A DNA stretch of 33,545 nt. Origin: Deltaproteobacteria bacterium. GTDB lineage: Bacteria > Myxococcota_A > UBA796 > GCA-2862545. Positions within the stretch are counted from its first letter, which is position 1, and every line of letters starts with the position of its first letter. The stretch covers positions 1 through 33,545 of the forward strand of contig DRPG01000452.1 in assembly GCA_011376105.1 (NCBI GenBank). Reading direction: 5' to 3'. The position numbers and the translations under genes were made by a program. The notes beneath the pieces were generated by a model that saw nothing but the letters and a program-made list of their open reading frames with translations, was not told the origin of the DNA and did no database searches. This document shows, one piece after another, positions 14,680-23,320 of this stretch.

Positions 14680-17600
14680 ATGAACCGAGACGAAGCCGGC
14701 TGGGCCTCAGGCCTCGGCCCCCCCGGGCCCGGAGACGTAGTCGGGCACTACACCATCGAGCGACTCCTCGGCTCAGGCGGCATGGCCAGCGTCTTCGAGG
14801 CCAACGATCCCCAGGGGGAGACGGTCGCCCTGAAGATCCTCGATCCAAGCCGGGTCCTCGACGAAGACGTCAAGCGCTTCGCCCGCGAGTACGAGGCCCT
14901 GTCGCGGATGGATCACGACAACATCGTCGAGGTCTTCGAGGCCGGCGTGCACGAGGGCTACCCGTGGATCACCATGGAGCTGATCGACGGCACCGATCTC
15001 GAGAGCGAGATCGCCTCCTGGCAGGCCTCGGATCCACCCGATCGCTTCGTCCGGATCGAGCGGATCCTGCGGGGCCTGTGCCAGGGGCTGGCCTACATCC
15101 ACGAGCACGGGCTGGTTCACCGGGATCTCAAGCCGTCCAACGTGCTGCTCACCCGGGATCAGCAGCCCAAGATCAGCGACTTTGGCTTGGTCAAGGGAGA
15201 GAACACCGCGAGCACCCAGCTGACCATGGCGGGTCGCCTGGTGGGCACCGTCGCCTTCATGGCGCCGGAGCTGATCACCGACGAAGACGTCGATCTCCGC
15301 GCAGACCTGTACGCCCTCGGCGCGGTGCTGTACATGATGTGCACCTTCCGCCGCCCGATCGAGGCCGAGAGCGTGGCGGGCTACCTCGCTCGGCACCTCA
15401 CCGAGGTCCCCCGGGCGATCAGCGAGCTGGAGCCCGCCGCTCCCCGGATCTTCGAGCAGATCTGCCAGCGCCTGCTGCAGAAGGATCGGACCCTCCGCTA
15501 CCCGAACGCTCAGGCCATCCTGCAGACCCTCGATCGCACCGACGCGCCGAAGATCCCACCGCTGCGGGGGCGCGACGAGCTCCTCCAGCGCTGGGCCCGC
15601 TGGCTGCTGCAGCTCCAGGAGGGCGCAGGCTCCACCCAAGCCCTGCAGGGGGCACCGGGCAGCGGTCGGAGCCACCTCCTCGAGGTCTTGATCGATCAGG
15701 CGCGCTCCCATGGGCTGCGGATCGCGACGGCTTGTGGCCACCAGGGCTCGCTGCTGCAGCAGCTCGCCGAGGATCTCGGGGCCACCGGAGCCTGCTCGGG
15801 GGACACGCTGGAGGCCAGCCTTCGTAGCCACCCCACCGAGCCTACGCTGTTCGCGGTGGACGACGCAGACGCGGCTCCGGTCGACGAGATCCGTGAGCTG
15901 GCCCGCCTGGTGCGGCGCTGGGTGACCCTGGAGGCCCGGCCGCTGCTGCTGCTGCTCACCGTCCACGAGGCGGAGGGGGAGCTCGCGGCCCTGCTCAGCG
16001 GCTCCTCCACCGGGCTGCCCTGCGCTGTGGTGGCGCTGGAGCCCCTCGATCCCAAGTCCACCATCGCGATGGTCCGCGATCGGGGGATCTGCGGGCCGGT
16101 GGCGCCGGCGCTGGGCCGCAGGCTCCACGCCATGTACCGGGGGATCCCCGGCGCCATGCTCCAGCAGCTGGAGGCCCTGATCGAGGCCGGCTGGCTCTCC
16201 CCCCGGGGGGATCAGCTCCGCCCCACCCGGCCCCTGGATCAGTTCCGCAGGGGGGATCTCCCCGTGCCCGAGGCGGCGAGGGTGCGCATCGAGGCGCTCA
16301 TCGAGGCGCTCGATCCTCGCCCCCGTGAGATCATCCAGCTGATGTCCCTGCTGGATCGTCCCGCGAGCGCGGCCCTGATCGAGGGCTGTAGGCCCGACGA
16401 TCCCGCGACGCCCCGGCTGCTCGACGAGCTCGTCCGGCAGCGCCTGCTGTCCAGGGCCACCGTAGAGCACCAGGAGGTGCTGTCGCTGCACGATCCCTGC
16501 GCCGCCCGGATCGTGCGCTCGGGCCTGCAGCCTGAGCAGCGCCAGCGACTGCACGGGGCGCTGGCCAGCGCCTTGATCGCCCGGAGGCGCCGGGCCAACG
16601 CCCTGGAGATCGCGAGGCACCTGCAGGAGGCGGGGGATCTGGCCGCAGCCTGGCCGACCTACATCCAGGCCGCGCGGCGGGCCGCCCGGGACGGTCGCTT
16701 CTCCGAGGTCCTCGAGATCTGCAGCGCAGCCGCTGAGATCGCGCCCGGAGCGGCCGCAGGGCTCCCCGAAGACGAGGCGCTGGAGCACCGCCGCTGGCTG
16801 AACCTGCTCCAGGGGGAGGCCCTGGTCGCCCGCAGGGCCTGGCTCGAGGCGCTGGAGCCGCTGAGCCGGGCGGTCGAGGCCGCCCGCACCACCGGCGATC
16901 CCCGGGGGATCGCCCGCTGTGTGGGGCTGCAGGGGCGGGCCCTGTACCGGCTGTCCCGCTTCGACGAGGCCGCACCGCTGCTGCAGGAGGCCCTGCGCCT
17001 GACCGAGCCCGGCGCTCCGGATCGGGGCAGCACCGTCCGGGCCCTGGCCGACATCGAGCTGCGCAGGGGGAACCTCGAGCTCGCCGAGACGCTGTGGAAC
17101 GAGGCCCTGAGCGCGTCGCTGGGCACGGGCAGCCGGGACGCCGAGGCGAGGGCCCGCCGGGGCCTGGCCCACAGCCGGGCCCTGCGGGGGCGGCTGGTGG
17201 AGGCCAGCGAGCTGCTGTCTCAGGCCGACGATCTGCTGAACCCCGACGGAGACTACCGGGTGCGGGCTGCGGTGCTGACCCGGGCTGCAGAGCTCGACAT
17301 CACCGCGGGCAGGCTCGGCTCGGCTCTGTACCGGACCGAGCTGCTGATCGAGCTGGCCCGTCGCCACGGGCTGGGCGATCGGATGCCCCTGGCCTACGCC
17401 GCGATGGCGCAGATCCTGCGCGCCCTCGGGGAGGAGGAGGGCGCGATCAGCGCGACAGAGCAGGCGCTCGTGTTCGCCGAGGCCAGCGAGGGCCCCACCT
17501 GGAGCGCCCGGCTCCAGGTGGCGCGGGTGCTGATGGAGCTGGAGCGTCCCTCGGAGGCCTGGTCGGCCCTCCCCCCCCCCGACGAGGTCCCCCCCGGCCG

Positions 17601-18009
17601 GGTCGACGATCCCGAGGGGCAGCTGCTGGTGCTCCATGCCCGCTTCGCGGCCTCCACCGAGCCCAGCCGGGCCGAGCAGCTGTGCCGCACGGCCCTGGCC
17701 CGTCGCCCGCCCCTGCTGATCCCCGCCACCGCCACCATCGCGCTGGATGCGTCCAGGGCCCTGTTCACCGCGGGTCAGGCCACCGAGGCAGCCCAGGCCG
17801 CGGCCCGTGGGCTGAGGGCCCTGCGGGGGCCCGGATCAGACGGGCTCCGCCTCGAGCTGCTGCTGGCCCAACACCAGGCCGCCCCCGGAGACGAGACCCG
17901 CCGCACCATCCAGGGGATCCTCGAGCGGATGACGCCGCTGCTTCCCCCCCAGGCGACTCAGCGCTTCGCCCACCGGGCAGATCTGCGGCGGCTGAAGCCC
18001 GACCCGTGA
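14680..18009 (+). CDS. Kinase 2: Ser/Thr kinase-degenerate ATPase-TPR protein
   Basis: 1109 aa with the same plan as kinase 1. The kinase is complete: LLGSGGMASV (29-38), VALK Lys 52, Glu 70, HRDLKPSN (147-154), DFG (167-169), MAPE (194-197). The following ATPase-like module has GAPGSGRS (324-331), where Arg replaces the Walker A Lys, and VDDADAAP in the Walker B position. It is also shorter than in its neighbours, so nucleotide hydrolysis there is doubtful. The C-terminal half is Ala/Leu/Arg-rich helical repeats of TPR type (EALEPLSRAVEAARTTG, DEAAPLLQEALRL). ATG at 14680, 76 bp after kinase 1; no convincing binding site, the nearest GAGG being about 18 bp away. The codons for its HRDLKPSNVL loop are identical to kinase 3 over 39 bp, suggesting gene conversion. 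Probably co-transcribed with kinases 1 and 3. Confidence 0.92.
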   Translation: MNRDEAGWASGLGPPGPGDVVGHYTIERLLGSGGMASVFEANDPQGETVALKILDPSRVLDEDVKRFAREYEALSRMDHDNIVEVFEAGVHEGYPWITMELIDGTDLESEIASWQASDPPDRFVRIERILRGLCQGLAYIHEHGLVHRDLKPSNVLLTRDQQPKISDFGLVKGENTASTQLTMAGRLVGTVAFMAPELITDEDVDLRADLYALGAVLYMMCTFRRPIEAESVAGYLARHLTEVPRAISELEPAAPRIFEQICQRLLQKDRTLRYPNAQAILQTLDRTDAPKIPPLRGRDELLQRWARWLLQLQEGAGSTQALQGAPGSGRSHLLEVLIDQARSHGLRIATACGHQGSLLQQLAEDLGATGACSGDTLEASLRSHPTEPTLFAVDDADAAPVDEIRELARLVRRWVTLEARPLLLLLTVHEAEGELAALLSGSSTGLPCAVVALEPLDPKSTIAMVRDRGICGPVAPALGRRLHAMYRGIPGAMLQQLEALIEAGWLSPRGDQLRPTRPLDQFRRGDLPVPEAARVRIEALIEALDPRPREIIQLMSLLDRPASAALIEGCRPDDPATPRLLDELVRQRLLSRATVEHQEVLSLHDPCAARIVRSGLQPEQRQRLHGALASALIARRRRANALEIARHLQEAGDLAAAWPTYIQAARRAARDGRFSEVLEICSAAAEIAPGAAAGLPEDEALEHRRWLNLLQGEALVARRAWLEALEPLSRAVEAARTTGDPRGIARCVGLQGRALYRLSRFDEAAPLLQEALRLTEPGAPDRGSTVRALADIELRRGNLELAETLWNEALSASLGTGSRDAEARARRGLAHSRALRGRLVEASELLSQADDLLNPDGDYRVRAAVLTRAAELDITAGRLGSALYRTELLIELARRHGLGDRMPLAYAAMAQILRALGEEEGAISATEQALVFAEASEGPTWSARLQVARVLMELERPSEAWSALPPPDEVPPGRVDDPEGQLLVLHARFAASTEPSRAEQLCRTALARRPPLLIPATATIALDASRALFTAGQATEAAQAAARGLRALRGPGSDGLRLELLLAQHQAAPGDETRRTIQGILERMTPLLPPQATQRFAHRADLRRLKPDP

Positions 18010-18078
18010 GGCCATGGCGATCCCTCGGCACCACGCCCTCGATCCGATACGTCCCCTGCCCGACCCCGCGGATCATGG

Positions 18079-21000
18079 ATGGCTAAGGCAAACGACGAAC
18101 CCCTGGAGATGGGCGGGCTGCCGCTCAAGCCCGGTTCCCGTATTGGAAGCTATGTTTTCATGCGGGAGATCGGCAGCGGCGGCATGGCCCGGGTGCTCCT
18201 GGCCAAGGATCCAGCTGGCGCCCTGGTGGCGCTGAAGGTGCTACGCAAGTCCCGGTTCAAGACCGGGTTGGTACGGTTCCGTCGCGAGTTCCGGGCCTTG
18301 TCACGGATCAACCACCCCAACGTGATCCGGGTCGAGGCCTATGGGGATCTGCACGGTCACCCCTACATCGCGATGGAGTTCGTCGACGGCCCCGATCTAC
18401 ACTCCCGGATCCGGAGCTTCCGCACTTGGGATCCCGACAAGCGTTGGCGTCGGGTCGAGCAGATCCTCATCGATCTGTGCCGGGCGCTGTCCGCGATCCA
18501 TCGCCGGGGGCTGGTTCACCGGGATCTCAAGCCGTCCAACGTGCTGATCACCCGCGAGGGGGAGTGCAAGCTCACCGACTTCGGCATCGTCAAGGACCTC
18601 GATCCTTCCCACGATCCCCACCTGTCCACCACCCTGGTGGGCACCTGGGCCTACGCCTCCCCCGAGCAGATCACCGGTAGCCCGCTGGATCATCGCTCCG
18701 ATCTGTACTCCCTGGGCGTGATCTTGTTTGCGATGCTCACCGGCAAGCGCCCGTTCGTGGCCAACGACATGGCGGGCTACCTCACCCTGCACCGGGATCG
18801 ACCTGCGCCGGCTCCGAGGGACGTCAACCGGGACATCCCCGATCACCTCGACGAGATCTGCAGGAGGCTGCTGCAGAAGGCGCCGAGGGATCGCTACCAG
18901 TCCGCCCAGGAGATCCTGTATCGCCTCGAGGCCGAGGAGCGCGTGCCCCCGCCCAGCGAGGCGGACGGCTGGAACCCCCCGCTGGTGGGGCGGGCTCTCG
19001 AGATCGAGGCGATCACCGACGCGGTGGCGGGGCTCACCGCCAGCCGTGGCGGGGTGGTGATCCTCGAGGGGGACGACGGCGCAGGCAAGTCGAGGCTGCT
19101 GTCGGTGGCCATCGATCGCTCTCAGGCGCTAGGGATCCCGTTCCATCGCGGCGAGTTCCACTCAGAGGAGCCCACCTTCCGGGTCCTGCTCCGGATGGTG
19201 CAGCAGATCCTGGCCGATCAGGGGGAGCAGGCACCCGCGGCCCTCAAGGGCAGCATCGAGGCCTGGCTCAAGGGCAGGGAGGCCCCCAAGGACGCGGCCC
19301 ATGCGGTCTACGACGCGGCCCGGGAGGCCCTGGATCTAGTGCTCGACGACGGGCCCCAGCTGGTGGTCCTCGACGATCTGCACGAGGCGAACCCCCGGGA
19401 GCTGCACCTGCTGTCGTTCTTGGTCCGCACCCTGATCGGCAACGAGGACCTGCCGCTGTTGGTGATCGCCTCCCTCCGCCCCAAGGCCAACGCCGCCGCC
19501 GACGGCCTCGCCGCGGGCGAGGGGCTGGGGGTAGAGCCGATGGAGATGAGCGTGGGCGCGCTGTCCCGGGAGGATCTCGCGGAGATCCTGTTCGAGCTGG
19601 TGGGCGACTCGCTCGGCGCACGCCTGCTCGCCCAGCGGCTGCACAAGGAGACCGAGGGCAACGCCTACTTCGTCACCGAGTTCCTGCGCTCCCTGCTGTC
19701 CCAGGGGGTGATCCGCAAGACCGGCGACGGAGGCCACGAGCTGGGCATCGATCCCGACGAGATCGTCACCGGCCACCTCGAGATCCCGATCGGCGTGCGC
19801 CAGATGATGAAGAGCCGGCTGGACGCGATCGATCCCGAGGATCGGGGCGTGCTCGAGGTCCTGGCCGTCGAGTCGAGGGACGTCGATCTCGACGTGCTGC
19901 TGGACGTGCTCGACGAGGACGAGGAGATCGTGCTCGACAGCCTCGATCGGCTGCTCGCTTCGGGGATCGTGCGGGAGCGCCGGATCGGCGACACGATCTA
20001 CCACTCGGTGACCCACCGAAAGTTCGCCGACGTGGTGTACCGCGATCTCGACGCAGAGCGGAGGGCGTGGCTGCACCGGCGGATGGCCGCGGCGATGGAG
20101 CTGCACTACGCCAACCAGCCCGCAGCGCTGGAGATCGTCGGCGAGCACTACCGCAAGGCGGGGGACGCAGGCCGGGCCTACCGCTACCTGGTGGCCGCCG
20201 CCAAGCGGCTCGCCGATCGCTCCCTGATGCAGGAGGCCTGGGACCTGACGGAGAAGGCGGGCACCCTGGAGGGCTCAGCGATGGCGGATCTCCCGTCGGC
20301 GAGCTTTCGCTCTTTTCGTAGAGACAACCTCACGGTTCGAGCCACGGTGCTGTACAACCGGGCGGAGTGGGCCGACGCTGAGCAGACCTGGCGCGCGGTG
20401 TTGGCACTGTCCGAAGAGGACGCAGATCCAAGGGCGGCCTGTGAGGCCCGGCTGCGGCTGGCCACGGTGCTGCGCAGGCGGGGGCAGCACGACGACAGCC
20501 GCGAGTTCGCTGAGCTGGCCCTGGAGGCCAGCCGGCGGCTGCACTTCCGGGAGGGCGTCGCCGAGGCGCTGCACTGCATGGCCGCCCTGGCCTGGTCCGA
20601 GGGCCAGCTCGACGAGTGTGAGCGCCTGGCGAGCGAGGGGCTGCGGGTGGCCCAGGGCAACCAGCTAGCGGATCGCCGCGCCGAGCTGCTGCTGGCCCTG
20701 ACCGCGGCCCAGGCCACCCGGGGCCACCTCGCCGCGGCGACCAGCGGGCTGACCGAGGCCGAGGGCATCTTCCGAGAGCTCCGGATGAAGCGCCCCCGCT
20801 GCCTGGCCCTGGCCAACATCGCCGAGCTGCTGATGTGGCAGGGAGAGCCCCTGCAGGCTCGGCAGCGGGCCCACATCGCGGTCGAGCTGTCCCGGGAGCT
20901 GGACTACAAGCTCGGTCGCACCGCAGCCACCCGCGCCATGAGCGCGTCCGCCCTGGATCTCGGGCTGTACGAGGAGGCCGAGGAGGGGCTGCACGAGGCG

Positions 21001-21609
21001 CTACAGCTCGCCCGCAGCATCGATCTGCCCGAGGAGATCCTCGCCTGCCTGGTGGCCCTGACCCAGCTGTCGCTGGAGCGACGCGAGCTACAGCAGGCTC
21101 GCCAGTACGGCGCCCGGGGGATCGAGGTGGTGCTGCGGCGGGATCCAGAGCGCTACCTCCCCATCCTCCAGACCCACCTGGCCCGGGCCGAGGCCCCCAC
21201 CGATCGGGGCGCGGCCGAGGCCCTGATCCAGCGAGCGTCCGCCGCCCTGCCCGAGCTGCCCCTGCCCCGCAGGACCCAGGTCCAGCTGGGGCTGGCCTGG
21301 GCCAACCTCGGGATCCAGGACTACGCCGCCGCCCGGAGCGCAGCGAGGCTGGTGCTACAGACCGCCGGGGGCCGGGGCTTCCGCCTGCTGTCGCTCGAGG
21401 CCCGCGCCCTGATGGTCCAGCTCACCGACGGCGAGGAGCAGCAGACCCACCGAGTCGTCGGCCAAGAGCTGGCGCGGGACTTCCGCGCGGGCCTGGCGCC
21501 GGACATGGCGCGGGCCTTCATGCGGCGCCCGTTCCTCAAGTTCCTCGACGATCCGCCCCCCGTCCAGGGCTGCCCCTCCCCCGAGCGCGCCCCGTCCTCC
21601 GATGTCTGA
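18079..21609 (+). CDS. Kinase 3: Ser/Thr kinase-AAA ATPase-TPR protein
   Basis: 1176 aa. Kinase domain ~24-285: IGSGGMARV (31-39), VALK Lys 53, Glu 70, HRDLKPSN (147-154), DFG (167-169), then ASPE (193-196) where most kinases have APE. ATPase module: a GR-type entry PLVGRALEIE (301-310), Walker A GDDGAGKS (331-338), Walker B QLVVLDDLHEANP (427-439) and the downstream HKETEGNAYFVTEF typical of PknK/LuxR-type STAND ATPases. C-terminal TPR-like repeats run from about residue 690 to near the end (EQTWRAVLALSEED, EEGLHEALQLARS). The ATG at 18079 overlaps an alternative ATG at 18075 whose frame stops after three codons. There is no clear binding site, and the gap from kinase 2 is 69 bp. The stop overlaps the UbiB-family start by 8 bp, so the two are translationally coupled. 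Confidence 0.92.
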   Translation: MAKANDEPLEMGGLPLKPGSRIGSYVFMREIGSGGMARVLLAKDPAGALVALKVLRKSRFKTGLVRFRREFRALSRINHPNVIRVEAYGDLHGHPYIAMEFVDGPDLHSRIRSFRTWDPDKRWRRVEQILIDLCRALSAIHRRGLVHRDLKPSNVLITREGECKLTDFGIVKDLDPSHDPHLSTTLVGTWAYASPEQITGSPLDHRSDLYSLGVILFAMLTGKRPFVANDMAGYLTLHRDRPAPAPRDVNRDIPDHLDEICRRLLQKAPRDRYQSAQEILYRLEAEERVPPPSEADGWNPPLVGRALEIEAITDAVAGLTASRGGVVILEGDDGAGKSRLLSVAIDRSQALGIPFHRGEFHSEEPTFRVLLRMVQQILADQGEQAPAALKGSIEAWLKGREAPKDAAHAVYDAAREALDLVLDDGPQLVVLDDLHEANPRELHLLSFLVRTLIGNEDLPLLVIASLRPKANAAADGLAAGEGLGVEPMEMSVGALSREDLAEILFELVGDSLGARLLAQRLHKETEGNAYFVTEFLRSLLSQGVIRKTGDGGHELGIDPDEIVTGHLEIPIGVRQMMKSRLDAIDPEDRGVLEVLAVESRDVDLDVLLDVLDEDEEIVLDSLDRLLASGIVRERRIGDTIYHSVTHRKFADVVYRDLDAERRAWLHRRMAAAMELHYANQPAALEIVGEHYRKAGDAGRAYRYLVAAAKRLADRSLMQEAWDLTEKAGTLEGSAMADLPSASFRSFRRDNLTVRATVLYNRAEWADAEQTWRAVLALSEEDADPRAACEARLRLATVLRRRGQHDDSREFAELALEASRRLHFREGVAEALHCMAALAWSEGQLDECERLASEGLRVAQGNQLADRRAELLLALTAAQATRGHLAAATSGLTEAEGIFRELRMKRPRCLALANIAELLMWQGEPLQARQRAHIAVELSRELDYKLGRTAATRAMSASALDLGLYEEAEEGLHEALQLARSIDLPEEILACLVALTQLSLERRELQQARQYGARGIEVVLRRDPERYLPILQTHLARAEAPTDRGAAEALIQRASAALPELPLPRRTQVQLGLAWANLGIQDYAAARSAARLVLQTAGGRGFRLLSLEARALMVQLTDGEEQQTHRVVGQELARDFRAGLAPDMARAFMRRPFLKFLDDPPPVQGCPSPERAPSSDV

Positions 21610-22906
21610 CGAGCGCAAGCGGGACAAGCTCAAGCAGATCACCAGCTCCTGGGCGAGCCGCACCCTGGCCTCAGGCCGGGTCGCGCTGAGGCTGTCCTCC
21701 GCCGCGGGGCGCAGGGTGGTGCGGGCCGCGGGCGAGGCCAGCGATGCCCACCTGGGCACCTCCATCGCCGACGATCTCGACGCGATGAAGGGCCTGGCGA
21801 TGAAGGCCGGCCAGATGGCGAGCTACCTTGAGGGCTCGATGCCACCGGAGGCCCAGCGCATGCTGCGCAGGCTGCAGCAAGGAGGTGAGCCGCTGGAGCT
21901 CGCCACCCTGCGCCCCGTCGTCGAAGACAGCCTCGGCGCGACCCTCGAGGCGCTGTTCGAGGACTTCGATCCCGAGCCCCTGGCCAGCGCGTCCATCGCC
22001 CAGGTCCACCGCGCCACCTTCGAAGGGCGCGACGTCGTGGTCAAGATCCAGTACCCCCACATCGCAGAGACCTTCGAGGTCGATCTCGGCCACCTACGTC
22101 GCATCGGCGCCCTGGCCTGGTTCGGCAGCGCGATGCAGGCGGGCGAGCTGGTCGGGGAGCTCCGGGATCGGCTCGCCGAGGAGTGCGACTTCGAGGTGGA
22201 GGCCAACAACCAGCGTCGGTTCCAGGCCCTGTGGGCCGGCGCCCCCTGGGTCCAGATCCCCGAGGTGATCGAGGCCCGCAGCTCGTCGGTCGTCCTGACC
22301 TCGACCTTTGCCGAGGGGCAGAGCTTCTACCCGTTCATCGAGGCCGCCGACGCCGGGGCCCGCAACCTGGCGGGCGAGCGCCTGTTCTCCTTTGCCTTTG
22401 GCTCGATCTTCGGCCATGGCTGCCTACACGGAGATCCTCACCCGGGCAACTACCTGTTCCCCGAGCACGGCGAGCAGGTGGTGTTTCTCGACTTTGGCTG
22501 TGTGCGCTGGTTCGACGCCGAGTTCGTCCAGACCTGGAAGCGCCTGGCCCGGGTGGTGCTCGAGGGTCGACGCGCCGATCTGGCCGACGTCATGGTCGAC
22601 ACCGGCATGGTCCCCGATCCAGATCGCTACGACTTCGACTATCACTGGCAGGTCATGCGCTACCTGTACGAGCCCTTCCTCACCCCCCGGTTCCGCTACA
22701 CCCACGACTACGTGAAGCGGAGCTGGAGCCTGCTCGCTTGGGATAACCCCAACCTCCGCCGGACCCGAATGCCGCGGCCCTGGGTCCTGACGAGCCGACT
22801 GCAGTGGGGGCTCAACAGCGTTCTGGCCTTGCTCGGGGCCGAGGCCGACTTTGGCACCCTGTTCCGCGAGGCGCTGCAGACCCCCCTGGTGATCATGCCC
22901 CGGTGA
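21602..22906 (+). CDS. ABC1/UbiB-family atypical protein kinase
   Basis: 434 aa of the ABC1 (ADCK/UbiB) family, an atypical kinase-like ATPase fold linked to isoprenoid-quinone and lipid metabolism. Family hallmarks are present: KAGQ (68-71) in the N-terminal extension, the Ala-rich loop PLASASIAQVH (127-136), the nucleotide-binding Lys in VVVK (148), catalytic-type HGDPHPGN (276-283) and LDFG (296-299). There is no C-terminal two-helix membrane anchor such as E. coli UbiB has. The short C-terminal segment is moderately hydrophobic, so it is probably soluble or peripheral. The start overlaps the end of kinase 3 by 8 bp, making it the last gene of the kinase cluster. Its stop lies in the first copy of a 20-bp tandem repeat. 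A nearby menaquinone cluster makes quinone homeostasis a reasonable but unproven context. Confidence 0.93.
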   Translation: MSDERKRDKLKQITSSWASRTLASGRVALRLSSAAGRRVVRAAGEASDAHLGTSIADDLDAMKGLAMKAGQMASYLEGSMPPEAQRMLRRLQQGGEPLELATLRPVVEDSLGATLEALFEDFDPEPLASASIAQVHRATFEGRDVVVKIQYPHIAETFEVDLGHLRRIGALAWFGSAMQAGELVGELRDRLAEECDFEVEANNQRRFQALWAGAPWVQIPEVIEARSSSVVLTSTFAEGQSFYPFIEAADAGARNLAGERLFSFAFGSIFGHGCLHGDPHPGNYLFPEHGEQVVFLDFGCVRWFDAEFVQTWKRLARVVLEGRRADLADVMVDTGMVPDPDRYDFDYHWQVMRYLYEPFLTPRFRYTHDYVKRSWSLLAWDNPNLRRTRMPRPWVLTSRLQWGLNSVLALLGAEADFGTLFREALQTPLVIMPR

Positions 22907-22962
22907 GCACCGGGCGAGCCAGGTGAGCACCGGGCGAGCCAGGTGAGCACCGGGCGAGCCAG
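22903..22962. repeat. 20-bp perfect tandem repeat, three copies
   Basis: GTGAGCACCGGGCGAGCCAG occurs three times head to tail (22903-22922, 22923-22942, 22943-22962). The first copy contains the TGA of the UbiB-family gene. On the minus strand the array replaces the kinase remnant exactly where a normal kinase would continue after its GPWL segment. Confidence 0.95.
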
Positions 22963-23153
22963 GGACCTGGCTCCTGCCCCTGATCGAGGCCCTCGACGAT
23001 GTAGGGGTGATCCAGCCTCCGCAGCAGCCGGCCCTCCCGGTGAGACCGGGCCAGGCGCTCGGGCAGGTGGGTGGGCTCGCTGTGCCGGAGCACCTCCAGC
23101 GCGGATCGGCGCCCGGGATCGTCGACATGGTGGCTCCAAGACACCGTCGCCAT

Positions 23154-23248
23154 GCCCCCGTGCCCCCGTGCCCCCGTGCCCCGTGCCCCGTGCCCCGTGC
23201 CCCGTGCCCCGTGCCCCCGTGCCCCGTGCCCCGTGCCCCGTGCCCCGT
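23154..23248. repeat. Hepta/octanucleotide tandem repeat (GCCCCGT / GCCCCCGT), 13 units
   Basis: Nine 7-bp GCCCCGT and four 8-bp GCCCCCGT units run without interruption for 95 bp. On the minus strand they read as G-H-G-A-R-G-T periods inside the glycine loop of the kinase remnant. The edge sequence GGGCACGGGGGCATGG that codes for GHGGM looks like the seed from which the repeat grew. A 7-bp unit shifts the frame with each change in copy number, so any product would be phase variable. Confidence 0.93.
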
Positions 23249-23320
23249 GCCCGATGGGGCGCTCCACCACCCAGGATCCAGGACGACGCATCGGGTTCAT
23301 GGAGTTGCATCGTGCCACGA

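Larger units (their letters stand above)
22893..23300 (-). pseudogene. Truncated protein kinase N-lobe with a repeat-expanded glycine loop
   Basis: On the minus strand an open frame begins MNPMRRPGSWVVERPIGHG, the usual lead-in and start of a Hanks kinase glycine loop. It runs through an Ala/Arg/Gly/Thr/His repeat, then resumes GHGGMATVSWSHHVDDPG, RRSALEVLRHSE, REGRLLRRLDHPYIVEGLD and GQEPGPWL. This is the N-lobe through beta-4/beta-5. The ATP-binding Lys of the VALK motif is Glu (ALEVLR). Everything after GPWL (hinge, HRD loop, DFG, C-lobe) is missing, replaced by the 20-bp repeats and a stop at 22893. The frame stays open through the expansion because the repeat has no stop in any frame. 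The first ATG (23300) lies 20 bp after the FetB-like stop without a clear binding site. It overlaps the end of the convergent UbiB-family gene by 14 bp. I call it a decayed kinase; a small expressed N-lobe protein cannot be excluded. Confidence 0.8.

Noticed and set aside
23154-23248. Possible CRISPR array or minisatellite cassette
   Set aside because: The units are contiguous 7-8 bp copies without spacers, so this is a simple tandem repeat.
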